A stretch of DNA of 64,000 bases, taken from positions 180,495,459-180,559,458 of the forward strand of contig NC_080539.1 in the NCBI RefSeq assembly GCF_028640845.1. The letters run 5' to 3'. Source of the stretch: Ahaetulla prasina. Lineage: Eukaryota; Chordata; Lepidosauria; Squamata; Colubridae. The notes under the pieces were generated by a model. The model was not told the origin of the DNA and ran no database searches. It saw only the letters and a list, made by a program, of their open reading frames with translations. The stretch's first letter is position 1, and each line of letters begins with the position of its first letter. Below, piece by piece: positions 52,368-63,578 of the stretch. Both the position numbers and the translations under genes were made by a program.

Positions 52368-52602
52368 CGCTGGCCTGAATGCCCTGCCCTTCAGATCCAA
52401 ACAGGACCAGCGTGCAGCTGCCCACGAAGATAAAGCTGATGGTGGGTGGCCCTTGGGGAGACATTGCGCTGGGGCTGAGACTGCATCTCCACTGCAGTGT
52501 GCCGGTGCAGCCCCGGGACATCCGCCCGCCCTCTAAGAGCACCACTGCTGCTGGGCGCTGGCTCCATTGGGATATGAAGGGCAGGGCACTCAGGCCAGCA
52601 GA
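52368..52602. repeat. Inverted repeat in GC-rich segment
   Basis: GCTGGCCTGAATGCCCTGCC near 52368-52398 pairs with the complement at about 52572-52602 (ATGAAGGGCAGGGCACTCAG). It recalls the fold-back interior of the element at 30964-32275. Confidence 0.7.
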
Positions 52603-52639
52603 GGTGCATGAAAAGTCTGGAGCTCCTCAAGGCCTTTGG

Positions 52640-54430
52640 GACATTTATTTATTTATTTATTTATTTAATTAAACTTTTATACCGCCCTTCTCCCGAAGGA
52701 CTCAGGGCGGTGTACAGCCTGCATTAAAACAATTTATATACACCCTAAAATAACAATTAAAAAACTTATTCCATAAAGGCCGAAATTAAAACCGTCCAAA
52801 TTGACCAATAAAATACCCAATAAAATGCAATTAAAATTTAAAATTTAAGAATTTAAAAATTTAGCAATTAAAAAATCAGGCCAGTCCTGCTTGAATGAAT
52901 AAATAAGTTTTCAGTTCCCGGCGAAAGGTCCGAAGGTCAGGTAATTGGCGTAAACTGGGGGGAAGTTCGTTCCAGAAAGTAGGTGCTCCCACAGAGAAGG
53001 CCCTTCCCCTGGGGGCCGCCAGCCGACACTGCCTGGCGGACGGCACCCTGAGAAGACGCTCTCTGTGAGAGCGCACGGGTCGGTGGGAGGCATGTGGTAA
53101 CAGCAGGCGGTCCCGTAAGTACCTGGGCCCTAAGCCATGGAGCGCTTTGAAGGTGGTAACCAAAACCTTGAAGCGCACCCGGAAGACCACAGGTAGCCAG
53201 TGCAGACTGCGCAGGAGTGGTGTTACCCGGGAGCAACGTGGTGCTCCCTCAATCACCCGTGCAGCTGCATTCTGGACTAGCTGAAGTCTCCGAGTGCACT
53301 TCAGGGGTAGCCCCATGTAGAGAGCATTGCAATAATCCAGGCGAGAAGTGACGAGAGCATGAGTGACCGTGCATAAGGCATCCCGGTCTAGAAAGGGGCG
53401 CAACTGGCGGACCAGGCGGACCTGGTAAAAAGCTCTCCTGGAGACGGCCGCCAAATGATCTTCGAACGACAGCCGTCCATCCAGGAGAACGCCCAAGTTG
53501 CGCACCCTTTCCGTTGGGGCCAGTGACTGCTTCAACAGTCAGCTGCAGTTGCAGCTGACTGTACCGAGATGCCGGCATCCACAGCCACTCCGTCTTGGAT
53601 GGATTGAGTCTGAGTCTGTTTCTCCCCATCCAGACCCGTACGGCCTCCAGACAACGGGACAGCACTTCGACAGCTTCGCTGGGGTGGCCTGGGGTGGAAA
53701 AGTACAGCTGAGTATCATCAGCGTACAGGTGATAACTCACCCCAAAGCCACTGATGACCTCGCCCAGCGGCTTCATATAGATGTTGAACAGGAGAAGCGA
53801 GAGAATCGATCCCTGCGGCACCCCACAAGTGAGGTGCCTCGCGGCCAATCTCTGCCCCCCTGTCAACACCGTCTGCGACCGGTCGGAGAGGTAGGAGGAG
53901 AACCACCGATAAACGGTGCCTCCCACTCCCAACCCCTCCAGCCGGCGCAGCAGGATACCATGGTCGATGGTATCAAAAGCCGATGAGAGATCTAACAGGA
54001 CCAAGGCAGAGGAGCAACCCCTATCCCTGGCCCTCCAGAGGTCATCCACCAACGCGACCAAAGCTGTCTCCGTGCTATGCCCGGGCTGGAAGCCGGACTG
54101 GAACGGGTCTAGATAGACAGCTTCCTCCAGGTACTGAGGAAACTGCCACGCCACCATACTCTCTACAACCTTCGCCACAAAGCGAAGGTTGGAGACTGGA
54201 CGGTAATTACCCAAAATAGCTGGGTCCAGGGAAGGCTTCTTGAGGAGGGGTCTCACCACCGCCTCTTTCAAGGCGGCGGGAAAGGTCCCCTCCATCAAAG
54301 AAGCATTTATAATACCCGGAGCCAGCCTCGTGTCACCTCCTGAGTGGCCAGCACCAGCCAGGAGGGGCACGGGTCCAGTAAACATGTAGTGGCATGCAGT
54401 CTCCCCAGCAACCTATTATGACATATTAGG
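52640..54430 (-). mobile_element. L2 LINE, 5'-truncated
   Basis: About 1.8 kb in minus orientation: reverse transcriptase from just before the NYRPVSNL motif to the C-terminus, the 3' hairpin (52681-52711) and an (AAAT)n tail seen as (ATTT)n at 52646-52672. Same subfamily as 32370-35005. Confidence 0.92.
52876..54385 (-). pseudogene. L2 reverse transcriptase, one frame break
   Basis: The first frame (54385 to about 53520) carries [40 protein letters not shown] and the full catalytic YADDTQLYF. After a frame break near 53520-53535 the second frame (to 52876) carries [40 protein letters not shown] and ends AGLA. It lacks the endonuclease, so it cannot move itself. Confidence 0.9.
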
Positions 54431-54510
54431 TCATCCAAAGCTTTGCTCCCCAGGAGGTGCTCCATCGTGGAGGGCTGTGTACCCAGACCAGACTCTTTGT
54501 TGCAGGCCTT

Positions 54511-54660
54511 GAGAAGTGATAGTAGGCTGAGGGAGAGAAACGATAGGAAGCAAAGGGAGAGAAGTGGTAGTAGGCTGAGAGAAGTGGTAGTAGGCTGAGA
54601 GAAGCAGTAGTAGGCAGAGGGAGAGAAACGGATTGAAGCTGAGAGGAGTAATAGGAGGTA
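54511..54660. repeat. Minisatellite, unit about 20 bp
   Basis: GAAGTGGTAGTAGGCTGAGA at 54561 and 54581, a variant at 54601, and related GAGAGAAACGATAGGAAG units around them. Purine-rich on the plus strand. Too few and too variable for a CRISPR array. Confidence 0.8.
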
Positions 54661-55277
54661 TTAGGTGACAGAAATGGGAAGCTTTGGACCCTTCCCAGCC
54701 TTGCTTCCCCAAGGGGGCCCCCGTCTGCACTTACTTCTGCCTCGAGGCTTCTGCTGCGGGAGCAGGTGGGAGAAGGCCAAAGCAACTGGGCAAGTCTAGT
54801 CGAGGTGAGCAAGGAGGAGTGGAGATTGACGAAGGAAGGCAGTTTAGGTAGAGAGCTCGGCCACTGCTGTTATGTGGTAGGCTGTGGCGGAAAGCAGGCA
54901 ATCTGGCTGGGATACATGGGAGGCAGCTAGGCCAGGATTCGGGCCTTGCTTGCAGGCTCACCCGGGCAGATCAGGGCCATTCATCTGGGCTGCAGGGAGA
55001 GCGCTGTGTGGGATGCAGCCATGTCAGCGAAGGCAAGATGGCTGGCCCATAGAGACCATGTGCTTGAGGCAAGCAAGGGAGACAGATCGAGAGCAGCAGA
55101 AACTATGCCAGGTGAGTGGGCAAGATGAAGAGTGACTGGGTGGGGTGGGCTGGTGGGGCAGGGCGTTGTGGGGCCAGCCAGTGGTGGGATTTGCCAGTTC
55201 GCCAAACTGCACAGACTCTTAACAACCGGTTCACTTGAACTGGTCCAAACTCAGCTGAAGCCCACTCTGATTCTTTC

Positions 55278-56559
55278 TGAACCCAATCTTTTAATATGTT
55301 CACATTGTCATAGTTACAAGGGATTTGGTGAGTTTATATGTTTGTTTGTGTGAAGTATTATTCAAGAAGCCACATGGAATAATATATAAATTTTAATTGC
55401 AAAACTCAAACCACGTATCTTTCTATTACTCTCCAGTCTGATGCATTCAAGCTTCATCTGCATTACTATTTTAATGTTCTGAGAAGTTTTCTTCCCTTGT
55501 GTTTTGAAAGTAGCTGGGGTAACTTTTGGTGTACAGAAGTTAGTTCTATGTTTTCCTGACTACCTTCTCTCATTTACTCTCACCTTCACTCACACACACA
55601 TTAACATGTATATAATTGTATCTTCAAGATAAATGTAATTATTAATCTAATTATCCAGATTCTAGACAGATCGTTCTGGCAGGAATACCACCATGTCTAT
55701 CCCACCAGGTAATTGGAAAATGTCTGCTATATATTCAACTTAATAATTTTCAAAGGTCACCTCAAATTTTCTCCACCACATATTATAAATTAAATAGTTC
55801 AAAATTGATTTGTAAATTGATACCAGATGTAATTATCTAGGCTGTCCTTCTACTAGTATACCTAAAATATGATAACTTGAACAGAATTATGCCCATCTCT
55901 GCTGTTGCTGAAGTAGAAGCATCTTGAATTTAAGAACTTGAGAAAAATGCATAATTATCTCAGAATGAAAACTGACAGAAATGTGATTCTTCAGATAGAC
56001 AAAACATAGGCACTAATTTGTGTATTGTCTAAATACATTCTGAAAATAATTGATTATTGGACTTTAATTGACTGGTGTAATCATACCAAACTTATAACAT
56101 TTGCTGTTTAGGTTGATTGCTTTCCTCGATGACTGATTTTGATATGTTTGCACCTCTGTGATAGTAGCTTGCTCACTAAATCTATCTTCAGTAATGTGGT
56201 TCAAAACACAGTAAGTGCCACGATCACTAAAATTTTGTTATTTTCCCTTCCCATGAATAATTGATTACCTCAGTAGGAACCATGTTCCTAAAATCTACTG
56301 ATATGGCTTAGATTTGTCAGGGAAAATTTTATCATTGCCAGCTGTTTAAAATCTCCAGCAACCTAACATTGTGATCTAAGTCCATCCTTTTATCATCAGC
56401 AAGCCTGGGCAATATTTTTTCAGAATAAAAGGAAAGGTCAGCTGACAAGGTCTATAAAAATAAAAATCTAAAGTACATCAAATATTGGAGACAGTGGCTG
56501 AATTGGTTCTTTCCATAAGGCTACCAAGTGTGGTCTGTAAACAGCCATGAAGCAGCACC
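55278..56559. other. Intergenic sequence, nothing recognised
   Basis: No exon or element with definable ends. Confidence 0.4.
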
Positions 56560-59130
56560 AAAAACTCTAAGGATACTGGATACTATCATTTGTTACTGCA
56601 ATGCAAGATCTAGGAGATATAAGTCAATCAGTTTGAAAAGAATAATAAGACTTAAATGGGTGACCTTAATCTACCTTCTATTAACTGGATAACAAATGAA
56701 TGTACAACTGAACCCATCCATACTACCCTATACAATGCTGTTACAAACCTTGGTCTAGAACAACTGGTAACTAACAATACAACTCAACAACTGCCTTGAC
56801 CTCATCTTTTGCAACAACACAAACTCAATTTATGGACTACAAATAAAAGAAGCTTTTCCAACAGCGACCACAGCATGATAGACTTTTGTCTCAAAATACG
56901 CCCTTATATAAATCGTCATAACTACAATTTCAAAAAAGCCAACTATGACCTTATAAACTACGACCTCTCATCTCTTGACTGGCAAAATCTGTTCTCAGCC
57001 TGCATCACTGCAGAAGACCACTATAGAGTTTTCCTACTTGAAGTCAATAGAGTCATTAATCTTTACATACCACTAACCACCACCAAAACCAGAAAAAAAA
57101 AATTACCCATATCAATAAAAAAGCTTCAATCAAAAAAAAAAATCTCTCTGGAGAAGAAACAAAAAGGGCTATGTAGCAAAATTTCAAAAACTGCTACAGA
57201 AATATATGCAATCAAATAAAAACTGACTGCACCAATTACCACACCAAGCAAGAAGAAGACCTTCTGCACACAAACGCCAATCGTGCTTTTTATAATTTTG
57301 TGAACAACAAACTTAAAGACTCGAGATCCATCCCACCACTAAAAGATTCTAACGGCAAAGAATATAATGATGAAACAGTTAAAGCAAACCTCTTCAACAC
57401 ATTCTTTGGCACAGTCTTTGTTAACAGTTAACAACTTATATCTTATATCCGAAATTCCCCAATCGTACCAACAATGAGTACAATGACCTAACACATATAG
57501 ATTTCACTGAAGATAATGTTGAAAAAGCTCTTTGCAAACTGAAACCATCCCTATCTATAGGACCTGATGGACTATGTGCATACTTCTTAAAAAAGATTTC
57601 CACTAATATAGCAGAACCCCTAAGCATAATTTTTGAAAACGTTATCACGACCAGTTCCCTTCCCAAACTTTGGTCACTAGCCACGGTCATCCCTGTCTTC
57701 AAAAAAGGAGACCCCAGCCTAGTTGAAAATTACAGACCTATATCTCTTTGCTGTGTCACCTGCAAAGTAATGGAATCTATCATCAACCAATCCATTACCC
57801 TCCACCTAGAAGCAAACAACCTACTCTCTAATAAACAATTTGGTTTCAGAAAAAAATTATCATGTAATTTACAACTTCTTCACTGCAAAAACATATGGAC
57901 TACAAATCTTGATCAGGGCAAAGCAATAGATGCAATCTACATAGACTTCTGTAAAGCTTTCGACTCAGTAGTACATGATAAACTTCTCCTAAAACTAAAA
58001 TCCTACGGCATCTCAGGACCCCTCCACAATTGGATAAACGCCTTCCTGTCAAACAGACAACAAGTGGTCAAAATTGGCAATGCTATATCAAATCCTGTTC
58101 CTGTCAAAAGTGGCATTCCCCAAGGCATTGTTCTTGGACCAACACTCTTCATATTATACATTAATGATCTCTGTGACCATATTACAAGTAACCGTGTTCT
58201 CTTTGCTGATGATGTCAAACTATTTAACACCACCAACAATACAGCTATCCTCCAAAAAGACCTTGACTTCGTATCTGAATGGTCTTAAACTTGGCAACTC
58301 CAAATCTCAACCAGCAAATGGTCAGTCTTACATATTGGAAAAAAGCACCTAAACATTAAGTACAAGCTTGATGGACATTGCCTTACTGATGACCCCCACC
58401 CTGTAAAAGACCTTGGAGTTTTCATATCAAGTTATCTAAGTGCCAAAGCCCACTGTAACTACATCGCAAAAAAGGCCTTAAGAGTTGTAAACCTAATCTT
58501 GTGTAGCTTCCTCTCCAAAAATACTACACTACTAACCAGAGCATATAAAACATTTGCTAGACCAATTCTTGAATACAGCTCGACTGTTTAGAACCCATAC
58601 CACATTTCTGACATCAATACAATTGAACGTGTCCAGAAATATTTTACAAGAAGAGTTCTTCACTCCTCTGAAAACAACAAAATACCTTATCCCACCAGAC
58701 TTGAAATCCTGGGTTTAGAAAATTTAGAACTATGCCGCCTTCGACATGACCTGAGTTTAACTCATAGAATCATCTATTACAAAATCCTTCCTGTCAAAGA
58801 CTATTTCAGCTTCAATTGCAACAATACAGGAGCACACAATAGATTTAAGCTTAATGTTAACCGCTCCAATCTTGACTGCAGACAATATGACTTCAGTAAT
58901 AGAGTTGTTAATGCTTGGAATACACTACCTGACTCAGTGGTCTCTTCCCAAAATCCCCAAAGCTTCAACCAAAATCTGTCTACTATTGACCTCACCCCAT
59001 TCCTAAGAGGTTTGTAAGGGGCGTGCATAAGAGCACAAGCGTGCCTACCATTCCTGTCCTATTGTTTCCTTTTGTTATATCCAATTAATATAGTTATTAC
59101 ATACTCATACTCATAAAAAAAATAAAAAAA
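56560..59130 (+). mobile_element. CR1-superfamily LINE (distinct from L2 copies), broken
   Basis: In order: an endonuclease start relic CYCNARSR (about 56595), endonuclease remnants from about 56655 (GDLNLPSINW, then SNSDHSMIDF), linker, reverse transcriptase (NYRPISL at about 57733, KAFDSVVHDKLL, SGIPQGIVLGPTLF, FADDVKLF), the C-terminal RPILEYSSTVWNPY and LGLENLELCRLRHDL motifs, a stop near 59018, and a tail TACTCATACTCAT plus A-rich sequence. The endonuclease middle is deleted. Clade within Jockey/CR1 group not determined. Confidence 0.82.
57770..58288 (+). pseudogene. CR1-group reverse transcriptase core fragment
   Basis: 172 codons open from MESIINQSITLHLEA through KAFDSVVHDKLLLKL, the SGIPQGIVLGPTLF motif and FADD catalytic box, to a stop after DFVSEWS at 58286. 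The stop falls where related proteins continue with a Trp-rich segment (QLQIS follows in frame), so it is a nonsense mutation. Other remnants continue to about 59018. Confidence 0.82.
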
Positions 59131-60748
59131 ATAAATGCTTACTACTCTTGAATGCCCACTGTTTTCAAGGAACCTGAGGTTGAGATGAGTATAAGGGCTG
59201 GTTCTGCCATTAAGCATAGTGAATAATTTGTCTCAGATTGTAGATGTATAGGTTTGTGGAAGCAGTAACATGAATGTCCTCAACTAATGTAACATAGCAC
59301 AAGACATTCTAAGTAGCCTGTCCTGAACATGTTAGCCAGATGCTCTCAGGTGAAAAAATTCACCCTCAATATTGATACTAATTGAATCCTAGGTGGAGAA
59401 GGAGGAGCCATCTTGTGCTGCTTAGACAATATTTGGGAATATTTCCATTATACAAGATAGCTCATGAAATATCTGCTTCCCCTAATTTAATTGGAGGTAT
59501 AGAGATTGCAGCCATATCTACATCACCCACTCTTTCCTTTCTCAACCTCAGGTAACTTTTTAAGGTCAGTACAGTCACGCCAGGCTCATCCTATGAAACA
59601 TGCTTGCTAAGTATTTGCTGCCATGCAGAAGATGACATTTTGCAGATAACTTTGTTGACAAGCATGGTTTCCTTGGACACAGAAGAAGCCTGAATGTGAA
59701 AGCAACCTCTATTCCGATTATTTCATATGCAGAGCTGAAACAGATGTTCATAGATCATCCTCTGACACTTAGGAAGTAATGGTAAAACCTTGGATGTCTG
59801 CTGTTTTCTCAGATGTAGTGGAGGATTCTGTAAATGATTAGCATTTGCCAGTTCCCAGCATGTGTATCCATAACTCACCAACCAGGAAACTAATCAGAAT
59901 GCACTAGCCACTTAAGCATTTCTACTTCATACCTACTCATTCTTCATTCTTGCATCTTAAGTAACCCAATTGTCAGTAATAATTATTTCAGTGTTAATAA
60001 CATTGCAAAGGAAGTGTGCCTCAGCAGCATGGTTAAGGAAATCCCCTTTCAAAGAATTCATTTCCACAGAAAAAATCCACTGCCTTCTAAACAGTCTTAT
60101 TTAATTTAGATCAGAGATTACACTGAACATATGATATCTTTCAATTACTATTGCATCATGGACTCTGTAATCCTAACATTATGCAGGTCTTCCCCAGTCA
60201 TTCTTCATATGTGGCTGGACTCTACATTTTCTGGCTACAAATTCTGGGGAATGGAGTTTGAAACAACTGGAGGACACTAGATGGAAAAAGACTGCATGAC
60301 AAAAAGGCTTGGTTGTTACCAGTATGTATTCTACTCCAGGTTTCTTTGCCTCATTTTAAGCACCATTTCAGCTTCAGTTCTTTAATTCAGAAAGGAAAGA
60401 AAAAAGAAGGGAATTGGGGAATCAATCAATGGTCAAGGGTTTGAAGCAGTTTTCCTAGCATGAAACAGAACTTTGTGGAAATTAGACAAGATTCTAATAT
60501 GTGCCTTGGAATCAAGAAGAGAGACATCTGGAAAAGCAATGACTTGAATTTGGCTTCAGTCTGCACAAACACCAGTTGCAATCACTGGACATTACTGACT
60601 GCTATCCTCTCAAACACTGGGTTTTGGAGCAAGAAGGCAAAACACATTTAGCAAGACCAGCAGCACCAATTGTGAATTGATCTGCACAGATTTGAAGCAA
60701 TTGGAGAAAGCTTCACTATTTTTTATACATTTTCAAAAACGTAAGAAA
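59131..60748. other. Intergenic sequence, nothing recognised
   Basis: No exon or element with definable ends. Confidence 0.4.
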
Positions 60749-60832
60749 TTTCCTTCCTTCCTTCCTTCCTTCCTTCCTTCCTTCCTTCCTTCCTTCCTTC
60801 CTTCCTTCCTTCCTTCCTTCCCCTTCCTTCCT
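60749..60832. repeat. (TTCC)n microsatellite
   Basis: About 20 TTCC units with one interruption (CCCC near 60820). Confidence 0.95.
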
Positions 60833-61662
60833 TTTTGCATTCCATGATAACATTTTATTGCTTTTAGCCAAATTTGCAGTATAAGCATGGAAATAAATAT
60901 ACAAAATAAAAAGAGCTATAATCATGTTCATCCAAAGAAAAATTAATAAAACTTGATTCCAAAAGTGAAAGATCTTACCCAATTGTGGATGAAATGCAGA
61001 AAGAGTTATTTATTGGATCATTACATATTTGGTAGAGAAAAAAACAACACAAAATATTCCCAGTTATCCCTTTACAAAGTTACATTCATAGCAAGCCCCC
61101 AAAAGGTAGAAGTATCTTCCAGTTAGGAAAGCTGTGGTTATGAACTAGAATTCCAGTTCAAAATTTAGAGTGATATCAGATCCAGACTGGAAAGGACCTC
61201 AATTGATACTGACCTCTCAGTGTCAATGAAGTAGAGTGTCTATCTGTCTGCCTACTTTTATTGTCATCTGGTGGTTGTCTGGATTTTACAATCAGATATC
61301 TAAAAGTGATAGAAACAACTTCAAAAGAGCTAAATTAACTGAGACTGGTTGATCATTTGCAAATGAAATTCAATACTACATGTGATAGTAAATCTGACTT
61401 TTTATATTTGGCTATGATACCATAATTATTTAGAATATCAAATCAACGTTGGCTCAAAAATTTGAACCACTGTTTTTAAAAACCTCAACTACTCCTAAAA
61501 ACATAAAATAGTTAAATGGTGCCCTGTTGTCATATTGATTAATTAATTGTTACACATGTCAAGATATAATAGTATGTGGGAATGGCCCTGGGAGACAGGA
61601 GGAAGAACACAGAGTGGAAATAGTCTGTGGTAGCTGAATCTGCAAGAGAATGAGTTGACCAC
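60833..61662. other. Intergenic; weak CR1-like scrap
   Basis: About 61335-61425 reads LVDHLQMKFNTTCDSK, reminiscent of the CR1 segment that precedes the VLHLG motif. It is too short to be sure. A 35-base stretch at 61309 recurs at 63604. Confidence 0.35.
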
Positions 61663-61741
61663 ATGCCTAAGTGGGACTAGAACTCACGGTCTCCCAGGGT
61701 TCTATCCTAGTGCCTTAACCATTAAACCAAACTGGCTCTTA
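61663..61741 (-). mobile_element. tRNA-derived SINE head (GAGCCAGTTTGG family)
   Basis: On the minus strand: GAGCCAGTTTGGTTTAATGG TTAAGG (A box), then GTGAGTTCTAGTCCCAC (B box) and TTAGGCATGTGG. The same family as 15522-15735. The body further left is too diverged to bound. Confidence 0.7.
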
Positions 61742-62085
61742 TTGCTATACCCTGCTTTTTTAAAACAACCTTTAATCTTCTTTAACCTACAATCTTTAAC
61801 AAGCTTCAGAGTAAGCTTTATGCTAATGTAAATTTCAGTGCAGCTGCAGCAGTTTTAGGTTGGAAATAAGATCTACATGGCCAGTATCCAATACCTCTTC
61901 GGCCAGTTTAACTGGAATGCAGCACTGAACATGTAGTTATGCACTGGCCCCAAATACAAGGGGTCCCTACAATCTTTTTGATTGGAGACATATTTAGATA
62001 CTTTTTGAAGCTATTATAAGCATTCGTGCAAATTGCCCGAAACAAGCTACCCTGGAAATATAGTTCTAAACCCTGCTATCTGCTG

Positions 62086-62180
62086 AGAATAGAATAGAAT
62101 AGAATAGAATAGAATAGAATAGAATAGAATAGAATAGAATAGAATAGAATAGAATAGAATAGAATAGAATAGAATAGAAT
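62086..62180. repeat. (AGAAT)19 perfect pentanucleotide array
   Basis: Nineteen uninterrupted AGAAT units (95 bases), immediately adjoining a CR1-L3-like 3' UTR. AATAG-class arrays seeded by CR1-L3 tails are a known feature of snake genomes. Confidence 0.95.
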
Positions 62181-62720
62181 TCTTTGGTGGCCAAGTGTGA
62201 TATGACACACAAGGAATTTGTCTTTGATGCATAAGCTCTCAGTGTAATATAAAAGATGTAAGTGATAAATCATGATCATAGTCATAATAAATGCATTCAT
62301 CATGAATCATAAGATACAACACGTAGTGAAAGTCATAGGATACTAAATAAGCAATCAACAAAAATCATGCCAGGAAACTAAATAAAATCATAAATAAATA
62401 AATAAATTTAAGGATACTAGCAACAAAGGTAGAATCGTAAATAGAAAAGGAGATAGGTAATAGGAAGGATGAGAAGAAGAAGAATAATAATACAATCTTA
62501 GTAAATAGTTTGACAGTGTTGTGGGAATTAGTTGTTTAGCAGAGTGAGGGCATTGGGGAAAAACTGTTCTTGTGTCTAATTGTTCTGGTGTGCAATGTCA
62601 TTTTGAGGGTAGAGGTTGAAACAATTTATGTTGAGGGTGTGAGGAGTCTGTAGATATTTGCACAGCCCTCTTTTTGACTTCCGTGGGATCTTTGACTTCC
62701 CTGGGTCATTATTTACTCTT
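62181..62720 (-). mobile_element. CR1-L3-like LINE 3' UTR fragment
   Basis: TTCTTTGGTGGCCAAGTGTG, ACACACAAGGAATTTGTC and CATAAGCTCTCAGTGTA match from memory the 3' end of the abundant snake CR1-L3 elements, in minus orientation, with the (ATTCT)n array as its tail. GAGGGCATTGGGGAAAAACTG and GTGTGCAATGTCATTTTGAG follow. Left edge sharp, right edge approximate. No coding part left. Confidence 0.75.
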
Positions 62721-63228
62721 CCCTGGGAGTCTCCATTTCATGATGCATCAATAAAATCCAAACACTAAAATTACACCTAAGAAGAATGTGTGCACCCTTA
62801 ACTGCAATTTTCACTTTATAATCAAGGTGACACTCATATAAATTCCAATCCAAACCTGAACTGCATCTCTCACAGTTCTAACTTCTGAACTGCATCTCCT
62901 CCAAAAAGCAGTTTGTAAGCATGCTTTATATTTCTTGGGGAGAGTAATGTCAACGGAACAATGCTTCTTCACCGCCATTTAAATGAAACACAAAACATTT
63001 CATATTTGAATAAAAAGTCTTTCTTACAAATTACTTTTTGTAATAATATTTAATATACTATTTTACCAACTTCTTGCAAATTCTTATAAAGATAGGCTAC
63101 CATCTTAGGGGCCATAATTCTTCCAAAAAGTATTTATTAAAATATGGAATTTCAGAAGCAGTAATGATTAGGGTTAGGGTTCTGTTTCAAAGGACAGAGG
63201 TTAAACTGAATAGAGTATCAAACAAAAA
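62721..63228. other. Intergenic sequence, nothing recognised
   Basis: No exon or element with definable ends. Confidence 0.4.
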
Positions 63229-63230
63229 TA

Positions 63231-63576
63231 CAGATAGTCCTCAACTTACAGAAGTTCGTTCAAGGTTACAACAGCACTGAAAAAGGTGATTTATGACCAT
63301 TTTTCATACTTATGACATTGCAGCATCCCCATGGTCACATGATCACAACGCAGATACTTGGTTGTCATGTCCAGAAGGTCATGTGAACAGCTTTTGTGAC
63401 CTTTTGACCAGCAAAGCCAATGAGGAAGCCAGGTTCACTTAACCACCATATTACTAATTTAACAACTCCGGTGATTCACTTAATAACTATGGCTAGAAGA
63501 GTCATACAATGGGGCAAAACTCACTTAACAACATAAATTTTGGGGTCAATTGTGGTTGGACATTGAGGACTACCTA
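63231..63576. mobile_element. Mariner-type MITE with TA duplication
   Basis: 346 bp between TA pairs (63229-63230, 63577-63578). It starts CAGATAGTCCTCAACTTAC and ends GACATTGAGGACTACCTA. Internal TTCACTTAACC and CCCCATGGTCACATGATCAC match the copy at 20248-20599. Confidence 0.88.
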
Positions 63577-63578
63577 TA

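Larger units (their letters stand above)
51011..55269. mobile_element. Possible 4.26-kb composite hAT element with nested LINEs
   Basis: The left end CAGTGATGGGATTCTAATTT, followed by TAACAACCGGTTCTC, mirrors the right part TTAACAACCGGTTCACTTG and end GCTGAAGCCCACTCTG. The flanks GTTCTTTC (51003-51010) and ATTCTTTC (55270-55277) agree at 7 of 8. Inside lie a CR1 fragment (about 51335-51720), GC-rich sequence (51880-52620, 54700-55190) and an L2 copy (52640-54430). It could instead be two independent partial MITEs. Confidence 0.5.

Noticed and set aside
51907..52545. 212-codon minus-strand frame
   Set aside because: Low-complexity GC-rich sequence with overlapping frames on both strands; no conserved motif, no splice context.
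54511..54660. CRISPR-like direct repeats
   Set aside because: About three 20-bp units in tandem without spacers, in a vertebrate genome; a minisatellite.
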